From contig NC_081412.1 in assembly GCF_030272615.1 (NCBI RefSeq), forward strand, positions 685,326,583-685,386,582: a stretch of 60,000 bases of DNA, written 5' to 3'. Numbering within the stretch: position 1 is the stretch's first letter; every line of letters starts with the position of its first letter. The stretch is from Cryptomeria japonica. Taxonomy: Eukaryota > Streptophyta > Pinopsida > Cupressales > Cupressaceae. A model generated the notes under the pieces. That model had not been told where the DNA came from. It did no database searches and worked only from the letters and a program-made list of their open reading frames with translations. Below are positions 33,244-46,416 of the stretch, in pieces. The position numbers and the translations under genes are program-made.

Positions 33244-35879
33244 GAGAGCATTTTTGCATATATGTATTGTATCATTGTTTATTTGTTGGACTGTATCTTG
33301 GATGGCTCTTGGTAGCCGATTTTGTAGACTTCATTGTACTCTGATATATGAGATGATATATATATGAGGAGATCCTATATTGTGATGATATGCATTTGAT
33401 GTTTATGGATGTTTATGCAAGATGATGAGTGATTGCTTAGATGGATTTGTGTATATGAATGTATGAGATGTTTCTGATATGCATGGTTTTATGATGATTT
33501 ATGATGTGGGATACTAACATATGAATGTAGGTTTATATATGTATGATTTATTTTGATTTTTTGATGTAATTCTTTATGTATGTAATGCCATGATGACGAT
33601 ATATGCTTATGATGATTCATGAACAGGATTTTGGTGTTTCCTATGCAATGATAATGATGAGATAATTTATGCAATGATGTAATGGTTTGAATGGATGATG
33701 TTATGTATGGATATGCATCTAGATGTTTTTAGATGAATGTAATATGGATAAACAAAATGTAAAGTACAAATGTTTATATGATAATGCCTAAACAAATGCA
33801 TATGTATAATGGATATATATAATGGGATGAGCCAATGTTTGGAAACAAATGGGATTTATGATTCTAAATGCTTAAATATGTTTTAAGTAAAAAGGATAAT
33901 ACGATGATATTACAACTGGTGGTTTTAATAACTGCACCTTAATGCAATTAAAAAGAGGATAATGAAATGAATCCTAAAATGAGTATAATAATATTTTTAA
34001 TAATGGATGAATGAATGCACCTTTTAACTAGAAATGAATGTATGCAATATTAAATGATAAAGGATAATGAAATGATGATGGATAATTGACACTAAATGAA
34101 TGCATAGTAAATTATTTAAAAACACAATCAAAGACAATTTGATCCCATGAATGAATCTAATTATTTATGATTGATGCAATGATGCAAATGGATAATGAAA
34201 ACTAATGTCACACATGAAATATATGCAATATTAAGTTAAAAATGACATGAATGGACATAATGCAAGATGCACCTAAATGTGATGATGATATGACCATGAG
34301 GAATGCAAGGTTTTTAAGACTTTGCATGATGCATTGATGATGTATCAGAGTACTCGGTCATGATTTGTATCCAAGACCAGCTTTATTGGTCACTTTTGCA
34401 TGTAAATCCTACATATGAATGAATGAATGGATGGGTGATATGCAACGGAATGCAAGATATACACAGAAGAGATGGAATGACAATCCATAGTGCTCTATTT
34501 TCATCATTGAGCTTTAAAATGTTGGAAGAGAATACAAGCATCTTGACATAATGATTCAAGATGACCTGAGTATTCCTTACATGGATTTTATATAGCAAGT
34601 TAATACAAACGACTTGATATAAGGGTCAAGTCGACCAGAGTATTGCTTGTGGAACAGACAAGGATTATCGCCTTTCATGCATGACTTGGATCGTCCTCCT
34701 TGATCTTAGGCTGATCATATCCTGAGACAAGTGCATACCGTACTAAGAGATAAAACCTTTATCCAATTTGGATGGGGGAGGAACCAAAGGATGAGCATTG
34801 TACCTGCAAACAAACAGTATATACATAAAGAATAAAGAATAAGGATCCTTGGTAATGGTTCATGCTCATATGGTCGAGGTATACGTTGTAGTCAGCAAGC
34901 CATAGTGACCTATGACTGCATTTGGCATAAGATCACGTAGCCTGGTGAACTTCCCACGTAGACACCATTAGTACATGCCCCAGAACTTCATTGGAAGTAA
35001 TGCGCAAATGATACAAAACAATGTTGAAAGATCCCGATACAGATAAACAAATGATTGTACTCACAAATCAACCAAGTATTTGATAGCTTAACATAATTTT
35101 CTTGTCAAAGAAAACGTCATTTTTGTCTTTGTTTTGATAAGGAAGGATGTATCCTTGTTTTAAAGACAGTTTGATTGTTGATGTTGATTGTGTGGTGTGA
35201 TTGATAAATGGTCATCATGTGAGTATTATGTCAATGTTTGTTTTGTATCTGCTCGGATGAATATGTACAAGGTGTTGCCATGTTTTTGTTTTGATTTTCG
35301 ATGGTTTTTCAATGTTTTTGGATTTTGTGGAACAATTTTGAATGTTTTTGGATTTTGCGAGACATTTTTGAATGTTTTTGGATTTTGTGAGATATTTTTG
35401 AATGTTTTTGGATTTTTGTGAGATATTTTTGAATGTTTTTGGATTTTTGTGAGATATTTTTGAATGTTTTTGCTAATGAATCATCAGTAATGTAGAATTC
35501 ACTTCCATCAACTAGATTTTAAGGGTATTGCCCCCAAGTGTAGACATGACTATGAAAAAAAGTGGGATGCAAGACGCATGAAGTACTTTCGTTGATTACA
35601 GATCAAATAACAAGCCATGGTTAGATGGATGGATGGATGTGTGTATGAATGTGATCGCAACGAGCCGGAAAGATACTGGAGCCATTTTCTTTACGAGTGG
35701 TGCCTGTTTGCCAAGTTTTCACCATCGCACTTACCTAAGGTGCCAACTGAGTGGTTTGTTCACCGTTTGGATGCATGATTTTTCTTTACTTTTTTGAATG
35801 TTTTTGTATTTCTTCAGGACATTTTCTGAATGTTTTTGGTATTTTCTGATATGCAGGGGAGCCTGATGCTCTGGACAGC
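33244..35879. other. Non-coding stretch of the older Tat element between the PMD gene and integrase
   Basis: AT-rich with many GATGATG and AATGAATG words (33340-34500), no gene. TGCCTGTTTGCCAAGTTTTCACCATC at about 35700-35726 matches a phrase at 46149-46232 in the younger element, so the two share this 3' untranslated region. A tandem repeat is at 35311-35472. Confidence 0.7.
35311..35472. repeat. Tandem repeat, 30-31 bp unit, five to six copies
   Basis: AATGTTTTTG starts units at 35311, 35341, 35371, 35401, 35432 and 35463; each continues GATTTTGTGAGATATTTTTG. The unit grew by one T in the last copies. The repeated words make an apparent open frame on the plus strand, which is not a gene. 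A related AATGTTTTTG word recurs near 35798 and 35829. Confidence 0.9.
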
Positions 35880-37272
35880 TTAGGAATAAAACCGTTTGAG
35901 GTGCATGCTGTTGATTGGATCTACAAGCGGTTCTCCTTCTGATGTAGCCAACTGATATGCCCCGGACCCAAATACAGCAGTGACAACATATGGGCCTAGC
36001 CAGTTTGATTCAAACTTTCCCTGATGTTCTTTGTTTGGTTAGTTGCAAGGATTCTCTCGTAGAACAAGATCGCCGACCTCAAATGTACGAGATCTAACTC
36101 GGTGATTGTAGCTTCTACTCATGTGCTGCTAATAGGCTTTGAGGTGATTGTATGCAGCTTGTCCTTTCTCATCAAGTAACTCTAAGTCCTGAAGGCGTGA
36201 GACTCTATATGCTTCATCATCGATGAGATTGTGCAAGGAAACTCGTAGTGATGGGATCTCGACCTCAATAGGCAAGATAGCTTCTGCACCATAGACCAAT
36301 GAACAAGGAGTTGCACCTGTAGGGGTTCGAATGCTAGTTCGATATGCCCATAGTGCTGGATTCAATTGAACATGCCAATCACGACCGGCATCATTGACTG
36401 TCTTCTTTAGGATTCTTAATATGTTTTTATTGGATGCTTCGGCCTGACCATTGCCTTGTGGGTAATAAGGGGTGGAAAAGCGGTGTTGGATATGAAATTT
36501 CTCACAAAGTTCACGGACATCCTGATTTTTGAAAGGAAGACTGTTATCTGTGATGATGGACATGGGCACACCATACGGGTAGATGATGTAGTCGAGGATG
36601 AATGAGGCGACTGCTTGCCAGTGACTAGGGTAAGTGGAACAGCTTCGATCCACTTTGTGAAATATTCGGTGGCGGTAATAATGAATTTATGGCCGTTAGA
36701 TGAAGATGGGTGAATCTTACCCACAAGGTCAAGGCCCCATTGACAAAAAGGCCATGGTGTCATGATTGGTTGCAGTTCCTGGGCTGGTGCGTGTATCAGG
36801 TCACCATGAACTTGACATTTCTTGCAATTTCTGACAAAGTAGTAGGAATCTTTTTCCATAGATGGCCAATAGTATCCATTGCGCAGGAGTTTCTTGGCTA
36901 ATGACAAACCACTTGAGTGAGTCCTGCAAATTCCTTCATGTACCTCTTCCAAAGCCTTTGTTATCTCACCTTGTTCCAAACATCGAAGGAGAGTACCATC
37001 AAGACTACGTCGGTATAGGGTTTCAGCAATATGGTATATCAAGCAATTTGGTGAATGAAGGTTTTATGTTGGTTATTCGATTGGTTGGAAGGAAGGGTGT
37101 GATCGTGGAGATAGGTGTAGAATTCACCGTACCATGGGGATTCAGAACTGACAAGGCAACATATCATTTCAAATTCAGGGATATCATACGCGGGAATCCA
37201 AAGCTGTTCTACCAAGAACTCATAGCATGTTGAATTCTGTGGAAGATCTAGGAGAGATGTGATAGTAGCCAT
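35880..37272 (-). pseudogene. Older Tat element: end of second RNase H, integrase
   Basis: Minus-strand 3' part of pol. The second RNase H ends near 37250 (PRDQNRAADAMATITSLL). Integrase follows: zinc-binding HHCC (VHEGICRTHSSG and CKKCQVHG near 36810-36960), then core acidic sites in WGLDLVG (36740), ITDNSLPF (36545) and NGQAEASNK (36420-36450). The protein ends at a TAA at 35880 after INSMHLKRFYS; no chromodomain follows. Two frame changes (near 37050 and 36600) and a stop mean it is dead. Compared with the younger copy the residues around the DDE sites are well kept. Confidence 0.85.
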
Positions 37273-39144
37273 AGCATCAGCAGCTCGATTCTGATCTCTT
37301 GGTATCTATTCAAAAGTGATAGTAGTAAATGATGTTTTTAGATTGTCCACCATTTGCTTATATGGCATGAGTTTATCATCCTTGGTCTGATACTCATCTG
37401 TTGCTTGTCAAATGACTAGTTGGGAATCGCCATTTAATTGCAGTTCTTGTAATTTCCATTGTACGGCTAGCCTGAGTCCTGTGATCAAGGCCTCATATTC
37501 TGCTATGTTGTTGGTGCATGGAAATGTGAGCCTGTAAGACTTCGGGATGCTATCACCTTGAGGTGTGATAAACAGAATGCCTGCCCCCGAGCCATGCCTA
37601 GTTTATGAACCATCAAAGTATAGTTTCCATGGTTGTGTTGTTGTAATCATGAATAGCTCTTCATCTGGAAAATTGGAAATGAGAGGATGATCGCCTGTGA
37701 GGGGTGCATTGGCCAACTGATCCGCAATAACTTGACCTTTGATATCTTTACGATCCACATACTCGATGTCAAATTCACTTAGAATCATCACCCATTTGGC
37801 CAAGCGGCCTGTCAATGCTACTTTGATGAGTAAATACTTGAGTGGATCAATCTTTGCAATGAGTTGTACCTTGTGTGTTAACAGATAGTGCCTCAGTTTA
37901 GTGGCTATCAGGATTACTGCAAGGCAAGCTTGCTCAATAGGCGTGTAATTGAGTTCATAGCCCACCAGTGTGCAAGAGATGTAGTAAACAGCACACTCTT
38001 TTCCTTTTGCATTATGTTGTGCCATTAGTACACCCAATGTTGTACTTGTTGCTGAGATATATAGTAACAACAGTCTGCTTGGATCTGGTGGCATCAGCAA
38101 TGGTGGATTCATGAGATAGTCTTTAAGCGTTTGAAATGCTTGCTAGCATCGAGCATCCCACTGAAAGCGGATGTTCTTGTGTAGCAGGTGTGTGAATGGG
38201 TGACACTTATCAACCAATTGTGCAATGAATCTTCGGATGGATTGAAGCTGCCCTTGTAATGTCCTTAGCTAACTGATATTCTTTGGAGGTGGCATGTCCA
38301 TGATTTCTTTTACCTTTGCTGGGTCGACCTCAATACCTTTGCTTGAGACAATGTATCCTAGAAGCTTCCCGGAGGTCACTCCAAAGACACATTTCTTTGG
38401 GTTGAGTCGAACATGGTATTGTTCCAGTCTATCAAAGATTTTATCTAAGATGTGGAGATGCCCTTCTCTGGTGAGTGATTTTGCTAGTAAGTCATCAACA
38501 TAATCTTCCATCATAGTATTCATCATGTCATGGAAGATGGTGGTCATTGCTCTTTGATAGGTTGCTCTTGCATTCTTTAGACCGAAAGGCATTACATTCC
38601 AGCAATATGAGCCCCATGGACATGTGAAGGTTGTCTTATGTTGGTCCTCTGGTGCGATCTTTATTTGATTGTATCCTGAAAAGCCATCCATGAGTGAAAG
38701 CATGGCATGTCCTACTGTCAGATCCACTATGATGTCGATATTTGGTAGGGGGAAGTCATCCTTAGGACATGCCTTATTCAAATCTCTGAAGTCAGTACAA
38801 ATGCGGGTGCCCCCTTTTGGTTTTTCGACAAGCACAATGTTGGAGATCCATTCTGTATAATCAATTGGTCTAATGAAACCAACATCTAGGAGTTTCTTGA
38901 GTTCTGTTTTGACTAGCACTGCAATCTAGGGATGCATCTTACGAAGCTTCTGCTTGATAGGTTTGGCTCCTTCTGCTACGGTGAGGTGATGCATGACTAA
39001 ATCAGGATCAAGCCCAAGCATGTCTGCATATGACCATGCAAAGTTGATCTGACGCTCCTGGAAGAATTCTATAAATTTAGGTTGTTCCTCTGGAGTGAGA
39101 AGAGATGTCAAATGTATGATATGAGGATTGTCAGGAGTACCCAC
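37273..39144 (-). pseudogene. Older Tat element: reverse transcriptase, RNase H, start of second RNase H
   Basis: RT palm and fingers: GGTRICTDFRDLNKACPKDD (38760-38820), FSGYNQIKIAPEDQHKTTF (38640-38690), PFGLKNARATYQRAM, and the active site YVDDLL at about 38485-38502. RNase H 1 (37760-38110) contains LLYISATSTTLGVLMAQ. The second RNase H starts YFDGS at 37605. All lie in the same frame as gag at 43176, separated only by stops (38926, 38270, 37603 and others). Two RNase H modules mark Tat-lineage elements. A TGA at about 37408-37410 lies in LVI-QATDEY, at the very codon that is TGA in the younger element. Confidence 0.88.
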
Positions 39145-41652
39145 ATTGTATTCTTTGGTTTCCTCGATGAGAATCGTTGATCGTTCCTATTATGTACTAG
39201 CAGGGAGAATGTCAAACCCTTCATCCTCAGGTGCCTCAAAGAGGTTTTCACCATTGGATACACTCTTTCTTTTTACTTTTGTTAGATCAAACAGTGCCAC
39301 AGTGTGGTTTTCACTGGAAGATCCATGTTTTACAGTTATATTTTTGCAGCTGAAAGGTTTGGCATCCGCCCCGAAGTATGCTGCGCTATTAAGTTCAATG
39401 GCGAATCTAGCTTTGTGATCCCCACTTGATAGATTATCCCTTAATTCCAAAAAGTCAATGATGGCCTCATCATTTTGGAAGAAGTCAAGACATGGGGGAT
39501 TTGGTTGGTTCCATTCAATAAGTTCAGGGTGGATAATGGGCATTACTTCATCGATTAAGTTAAGCTCGTTAGATGTATCAGTGAGGTTTAAGACATTATG
39601 GTGAAGGTCGTCAATGGTACTCTCCCTGTCAGAATCAGGCGTAGGATGAGACGTAGGGTCTATGGAAGATGTTTCCAGTTCAGGAACCCATGTGGTCTTT
39701 ATCTGTGCTTCTCCATAAACAGGGATGTCTTTGCATGGTGGAGGTGGTGATGTGTCTTCCTCATCTGAAGTATTAAGCTATACAGAATCAAATTCCCATT
39801 CATGTGAGTCGATCTTTGAGTCACTTTCCAGCATCTGATTACTATACCATACCGGGATGTCTTTGGAGTTAAATACTACAGGTGTGATTGGTTGATGTAA
39901 CTTTGTATTGATCGGTGTTGCAGGGAGTTTGATGGGGATCAAGGAATCTGATACGGGGAGTATCGATAATATTAACTCAGTGGTTTCTACTGGAACTGCT
40001 GGTGCTCTAGATGTGGCTGCGGGTTCTGATATAGTTGTTGTTGCTAATGGTACTATTGATGTGATGGCTACTGCGGATGGGATTACTGGTTCGCTTGATG
40101 GCATTGGTAATGGTTGTGTTGGGATTATGAGCCTCGGTGGGGCAGTTGTGATGGTGCTTGATGCTGCTTTGATGATGAAAGGTGTCCTTTTTGCAGTAGG
40201 TTGACATAATGGTTTGTTGGGTTTTCCTTTGAATCTGAGTTTAGGAAAGATTTCTTTCTCAAAGCCTAGGCCTGTATTACCTTTGGGTTTGAATTCTGGC
40301 AGCAGAGGTTCATGTCGTCCTTGTTTGCAATATCTTAAAGCACTCTGACCATCATATCCCATTCGTTGCATAATGAGGAGACCTTTGCCATACTGATCCA
40401 TAGGAAGTTTAACTTGCAGTATATCAGTGGTGATGGGATCTTTGTAGATCCATTCCGCTAGGTCCTCATCTTGGCTTTCTTCCTCTTGACTCTTTCCAAG
40501 GATGAAAGGCGTCAAAGCACACGCTGGCATGATCAGCGGTTGTTGGAGTAACTGCTATGGTTTACCATGTGTTCTAGGAGAAGTGAGCATCTGTCCCACA
40601 CAAAAGAGTTGACTCAAGTTGTATTCCCCAAGACCTTCCTCTGCTACTTTCATCTTAAGCTTTTCTTGCTTTGGTATAGTGGTGTTTGAACTGGCAAGAG
40701 AGGCGGGACTTATATATGATGTGGAGGAAATGGTTTCTCTATTATTAGGAATGGTAATCTCTGGTTGATGGCTGATATTATGGCAAAATGCAAAGGGATT
40801 TGCATCACCCAGGATTGTGATCTCTACACCGTTATGTGGGAACTTGATACATTGATGTTAGGTAGATGGAATGGCTTTCATGGCATGTATCCAAGGTCTC
40901 CCTAATAATAGATTGTATGGCAGAGGAAGGTCCAGAACCTGACAGATGATGTGTTTTACCACAGGGCCCACTCGGATTAGTAGTACCACAGCTCCTTTGG
41001 ATTAATGCTCTGCATCGTCATAGGCTTTGATTGTGATCTTCTTACGAGGATCTACTGATTCTACCGCATATCCTAATGCTGTGACCAACTATACTGTACA
41101 AATGTTTAGGCTTGCTCCATTATCAATCAATACTCGCTTGATCCTATGCTGGTTTATAAAGCCTTCAATGTGTAGCGAAGCGTTATGAGGTTGCTGGAAG
41201 GAAGAGTTGTCACTTTCAGAAAAAGTGAGACAAGGTGATGACTTTAGACTTCCAACCATGGCTTGAAATTGGTCTGTATTCAGATTTGCAGGGACTAACG
41301 CCTCTTGGAGTGCTTGATCCAAGATAGTTTTATGAGATGGCGATAGACGCAATAGCTCTAAAATGGATATAAGCATAGGCATTTTGTCTAATTGTTCCAC
41401 AAGATTGTACTGCTTTGGCATGGAGGTGGTGCCTTGTGGAGCTGCCTTTGTGGTAACTTTGTCGTGACGCGTAACAACATTGCAATTTGAGATGGGATTT
41501 TTGAAGGTTATAGTTGCAACTTGTTCACTGGCATCATACAGATGATTTACAGTGTAATTATACGTAGCCTGTGTATAATCAGTGGTATCAGTGCCTCGCC
41601 TGGAAGTGGAAGGACCCCTTTGATCTTGTGATGGAAGTGGATTTTTGAACAT
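39145..41652 (-). pseudogene. Older Tat element: protease and G-patch-like linker
   Basis: The protease has VLIDNGASLNICT near 41100-41140 (usual D-T/S-G is DNG here) and GRPWIHAMKAIPS near 40865-40900. After it, near 40290-40420, a segment QRMGYDGQSALRY, KPKG and TGLGFE resembles a G-patch, with the central GLG changed to ALR. This sits between protease and RT. A long, P/T/S-rich linker (39780-40200) and an acidic part (39190-39543) follow. Stops at 41089, 40980s, 39778 and 39190 break the frame. Confidence 0.75.
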
Positions 41653-43176
41653 CAGATGATCATTATTTGTTGTTTTTGGGTCATGTCCTTCAATTTCAAT
41701 TTCTCCTCGGTCAATAAGATCTTGAATGAGATCTTTCAGTCGGTGACAATTACTTGTCTTATGCCCTCTCCCTTGATGGAATTCACAGTGTTCAGTATCT
41801 CTCCACCATGCCGGTTTGACCTAAGGCTCATAGTTTGATAGTTTAGGTAGAGTGACCAAATTTTGAGAAATGAGTCGTCGTAATACTATTTCAATGGGTT
41901 CCCCTAAGGGAGTGTATGTGCATTTTTGTTTTTGCTGACGAGGTCTTGGTTCATCGTGAGATGTGATGCGACCTTGATTAGAAGGAACATTTGTGTTGTT
42001 CTGAGGTGGAGGATTTTGTCCTGCAAATCGAACCACAGGTTGTGCATTTTGGATAGTCCGGGCATCCACAACCCCATCGTTGACGATATTCTTGTTCTTG
42101 TTCTAGAAGCTTGGTTTATCACTACTGAAGCGCAGGCAAGGACCATCTTTTGGTTCATTAAAGATTTTGATGAGTCCTTTCTTGATGAGTGCCCGTTCAC
42201 ATTTCAAACCCTTGGTGATCATATCATTAAAAGAGTCTGTGTCTTTGACATCCAGATGAAATTCCATTTCTTTGTTTAAGTTGGAAATGAATATTTCCAC
42301 TAGTTCTCGTTCAGGTAACTGAAGAGAACGTCTGCTAGACATTTGGCGCCAGCGTTGTAGGAATACTGAGAATAGTTCACTTGGTTTTTGTTTGGTGTTG
42401 CACAGATCAGCCATGGTGATGTTGCGTTCAATGTTATGAGAGTAATGAGCAAGGAATTTTTGGATGAGTTCCTCAAATATTCTAATGCCACCTAATAGTC
42501 GGGAAAACCATGATGTGGTTGCTCCTCCCAAGCTTTGGGGAAAAAGGCACATTAGGTAGGTGTCTTCATATGCCACTTCAAGACAAGCGAAATGAAATTC
42601 TCTGACATGATCGTGGGGATCCCCCTTTCCTCTATATCTTTCAAATTTGGGTGTTTCGAATCCTCGTGGAAACGGTGGCATACAAAGATTTCTATCAAAA
42701 GGATAGGGACAGATGTCATTGAGTGAGAATTGGTTAGTTCTGACACCACTATGAAGTTGTTGGGTGAGATTCTTGACTTCTTGCCGCAACATCTCCATTT
42801 CATTTGGAGGAGGAGGTGGTGGGTTACCTCGAGGAATGTTATATCTGATGGGATCTCTACCTCTTTCCTCTTCATGGCGACTTTGTCTTTCTGATGCTTG
42901 TCTTAATTGGGCAAGATCAAAGTCAGAGGGGAGTTTTGCTCCTTCTTGAGTGAGTCTTAAGAAGTGAGCATCTGCATTGCTCTTGAGTATTTTGTCAAAC
43001 AGTCTATTAAAGAGAGGGTTATGCTGAGCCCTTTCTATTATTGCAGGAGTAGGAGTACTTGGGTTTTCATCATTCGCATTCCCTCCAAGTGCTTCTTGAA
43101 ATTCATTGAGGTTTTCCTCTTCTTCCTCTTCCATTTCTATTTCTCGTTGCCTTGTCTGTGATCGGGTTTGAACCAT
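41653..43176 (-). pseudogene. Older Tat element: gag
   Basis: Starts with ATG at 43176 (MVQTRSQTRQ), which matches the TRS start in the younger element. Retrotransposon-gag core near 42330-42670: PFPRGFETPKFERYRGKGDP, GGATTSWFSRLLGG, FLQRWRQ. A zinc-knuckle variant CEFHQGRGHKTSNC (about 41750-41790; C, H, H, C spacing 2-4-4) lies in the C-terminal part. Stops at 42103 (PSF-NKN, where the younger element has W) and 41821 (EP-VKP). Compared with the younger gag the N-terminal part is about 400 residues shorter. Confidence 0.88.
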
Positions 43177-43235
43177 TTTGCTTTACAAGTTTTTGTTGAA
43201 GTTGAGTGAAAATAATGATGAGTTTTTGATGAAAT

Positions 43236-43240
43236 GATAG
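43236..43240. other. Target site duplication GATAG (left copy)
   Basis: GATAG directly left of the younger element; an identical copy is at 58557-58561. Five bases is the usual size for Ty3/gypsy integration. Confidence 0.92.
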
Positions 43241-44926
43241 TGTAGCATCGGAATTAGGAATCATCAAAACAAGTAGATCAATCAAAACACTAGACATGAT
43301 AACTCAATCATAAGAGCACTCATTGCAAATGAACCTAATCCTAAGCACACTCAATAGAGATATGAAAACAAAGCATTCAAAATGAAAGATTATGCAAACC
43401 AAATGCAGAATTGAATGCTCCTTCCATGCGGCTCCATTGTTCTTCTTTCCTCTTCAATGGATTTGTGGATCTCACCTAAAAGTGCACATACAATTGAAAG
43501 CAAGATTGATGAAAAGCTCAAGAGTACTAGAAGCATAAGTTCGATAGTTTGATTAAGGATTCAGATTCGGACTCAGGATTCGGGATTCGGGATTCGGGAT
43601 TCGGGATTCGCTTTGATTGAAAATCATCCAATTTATAGAAGAATTGGATAAATGACAAAATTGGCATGATGCAATTCAAATGGAAATTGCAAATCAATAT
43701 GACAAAATATGACAAATTATGCACTTTCCATGCACAATTTGATTGATTGATAATTGATGACAAATTATGACACATTCCATGTCAAAATTGATTGATTATC
43801 AATTATGACAATTTCATGACAAATTGAAATGTCATTCCCATGGAATTAGGAGATGAAATAGGAGGGAAAAGAAATTAGAAATTAAGAAAATTAGAAAATT
43901 GAAATTGATGAAAATTAGGAATTAGAAATTGATGGAAAAATAGGAAATTAGGAACTAGAAGAAATTAGGTAAATTAATTAATAATTTGTCATTTATTAAT
44001 TAATTTACAAGAGGAAGAATAATTAGCCAACTAAATAAAGATTTAATTGTAATGAGAAGACTTAGGATTAATAAATAATTTAGTAATCCTAGAGGAAGAA
44101 ATGGCAAATTAGGTTAAATGAATAAATCATAAAACCCTAGAAGACGAATTAGAAATGCAAAAATGACAATTAGGCCTTGATTGAAGATAATTAATGTCAT
44201 GATTTTGAATTGATCAATGACCAATGCGACAAAAATGATTTGATTGATAAATGCGCCAATTGACGAGGAACAATGACAAATTGATCCAAATTGACATAAT
44301 TAAGACAGACAATGATCGATAACAAATCGGTCGCAAAATGACAAGATTGACAAAAGGACAAGAACCGATGACAAAATATATTGCAAAACGACAAGATTGA
44401 AAATGACCACGATCGATGACAAATTGATCGCAAGATGACAAGATCGAACATGACAACGATCGATGACAAATCGATCGTAAAACGACAAGATTGATAAACC
44501 GATCGCCAGATGATAAGATTGAAAAGAGGACAAAACCCTAATTAGGATTGACGATGTCCAAAATGATAAGATTGATGATAAAATTGATAAGAGAGCAATG
44601 ATTGATGACAGACTAATCGTAAGATTGATAGGAGGACAAAACCCTAATTAGGATTGACGATGTCCAAAATGATGACAAATTAGCACGCACATTGATGCAA
44701 TAAGATAAAATCGATCAAAATCATGACTGGATAACGTTGTCGACAAGACCAAATTCGAGGATGAGATGAATGAAGAGTATAGAAGAATGACTCGATGTTC
44801 GCAAATGATAAAGACCAAGTGCGTGACATAGGAGAAATGTTAATGCGACGCAAAAACCTAAAATGAGGCAATGCGCAAATGTTAAAGTATGACCTCGCAA
44901 GTGTTGACCATTTTTGGGTGTCTACA
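43241..44926 (-). repeat. 3' LTR of the younger Tat element (1686 bp)
   Basis: Plus-strand ends TGTAGCATC and GTGTCTACA; TG and CA ends. Near-identical to 56808-58556. Holds GATTCGG repeated words (43558-43612), and many GATTGATGACAAAT-like words (44200-44700) which give rise to spurious open frames. Compared with the 5' LTR it has one copy instead of three of a 38-bp unit and a longer run of GATTCGG. Confidence 0.95.
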
Positions 44927-44940
44927 TTTTGCCCCTCTTT
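44927..44940 (-). other. Polypurine tract of the younger Tat element
   Basis: Minus strand AAAGAGGGGCAAAA, directly next to the 3' LTR. Confidence 0.9.
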
Positions 44941-46416
44941 GAGACAATGCGATTTTAAGCGTTGTTTCAAAGAACAATAATGAAAATGCCCCAGACAATG
45001 ACAATGACATATGCATGCCCCCTCGAGGAATTGGCCGGAAACATCCAGAAAAGAGGCCAATTGATCGATAAGAATGATAGAAAATGATAGGATCGAATCG
45101 ACTACCAAGATTGACAGAAGAAATGTTAGTAAGAAGAAATGAGACAGGGGAGAGTTAGAGATGAAGAAAACTTGCTTTCAGTAATGCACTTTATAGGTGA
45201 GAACCTTTATTTTTATGTAGCAAAATGGGTGCGTAGCATCATGGCATTGAAGGCTAGAGCTGAAATGCAATCCTTTTTGCAAAAGACAGACACATCACAG
45301 ACAAACGACAATCACAACAAAAAGGAAAAGGACCATGAACCATCCCGGTTACTCTAAATCACTCAGTGACATCATCGAGCAACATAGGAACATGATCGAA
45401 GGCAAAGATAAATGCACAAATTCCAACAAATCAAACAAACATCTGGATCTTCATTGTCAAAAGTTGAAAGTGCTGAGAGGACGATCATGCTGTCTGGTTT
45501 CAGGAAATGCGGTACCCCGTCTAAGACAGGACACAGTCTGGTTTCGAGTATACCACACCCTGTATAAGACCCATGATAGTAGTGACAAGGACAAATGATT
45601 CTGATACTGATATTCGATTGATAAGACAATTTTGATCAATTTGAATGCTTGATTTGATTGAAAAGGTTCATCTATTAACGCATGATTTCAGTTAAAGCAC
45701 GGTGTTGAATTGATTGTATGCTCAGTGATTTGTCGATGCACAAAGGGATGATTATTTGCAAAATGTTTGTTTTTGTTTTTTGAATTTTACAATTTTTTTT
45801 GTGTTTTCATTTTTTCAGGACTTTATATGACTTTTTAGAGATTTTTTCAGGACTTTTTTCAAATTTTTAGACTTTTTTTCAGGACTTTTTTCAATTTTTT
45901 TTATGATTTATTTCAGGACATTATTTGATTTAAATGCTCCAATGATTGATCATGACGAGGGAAAAGCACCCAATGCGCACTTGAAAGACACATAAACCAG
46001 GACCAAAACATATGTACAAGACACTGGAGTAAGCAAGACAGTGATTTTGACCAATAACAGGCCTGGAATAAAACATTGGGTTGAGACAAAGATAGGCATG
46101 ATAATTGGCCGAGAGAAAGCATGGCTAGAAGTCATGATAGATGACGAAGCAATAATCTCATTACTCATGGCGCCTGATTGCCAGGTTTTCACCATGGTAC
46201 TTGCCCAAAGCGCCTGTTTGCCAGGTTTTCACTAGAGGGCGAATCATCATTTTTTTTTGCTCTTTACTTTTTTCTCTTTTTTGCTTTTTTCTCTTTTTTG
46301 CTTTTTTCATTTTTTTGTATTTTTTTGCTTTTTCATTTTTTTGTATTTTTTTTTATTTTTCATCACTTTTTTTGTATTTTTTCAGGATCATATTTGAAGA
46401 AATATCCGACAGAAAA
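44941..46416. other. 3' untranslated region of the younger Tat element
   Basis: No gene supported on either strand. The part by the polypurine tract (about 44941-45130) is related to 30158-30360 in the older element (CTCTTTGAGAC, TGCCCC, GCCCCCTCGAG), but the PMD gene is absent. The part next to pol has T-rich words (45770-45910 with TTTTTTCAGGACTTT; 46244-46385 with TTTTTTGC and TTTTTTCA). GCCTG-TTGCCAGGTTTTCAC occurs twice, at about 46171 and 46212. Confidence 0.75.

Noticed and set aside
39908-40204. 98-codon plus-strand frame over the older Tat pol
   Set aside because: Antisense shadow of the P/T/S-rich linker; no support.
44197-44533. Overlapping Cys/Phe/Ile-rich open frames, present again at 57757-58163
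   Set aside because: They lie in the LTR and result from repeated GATTGATGACAA words; identical in both LTRs because LTRs are copies.
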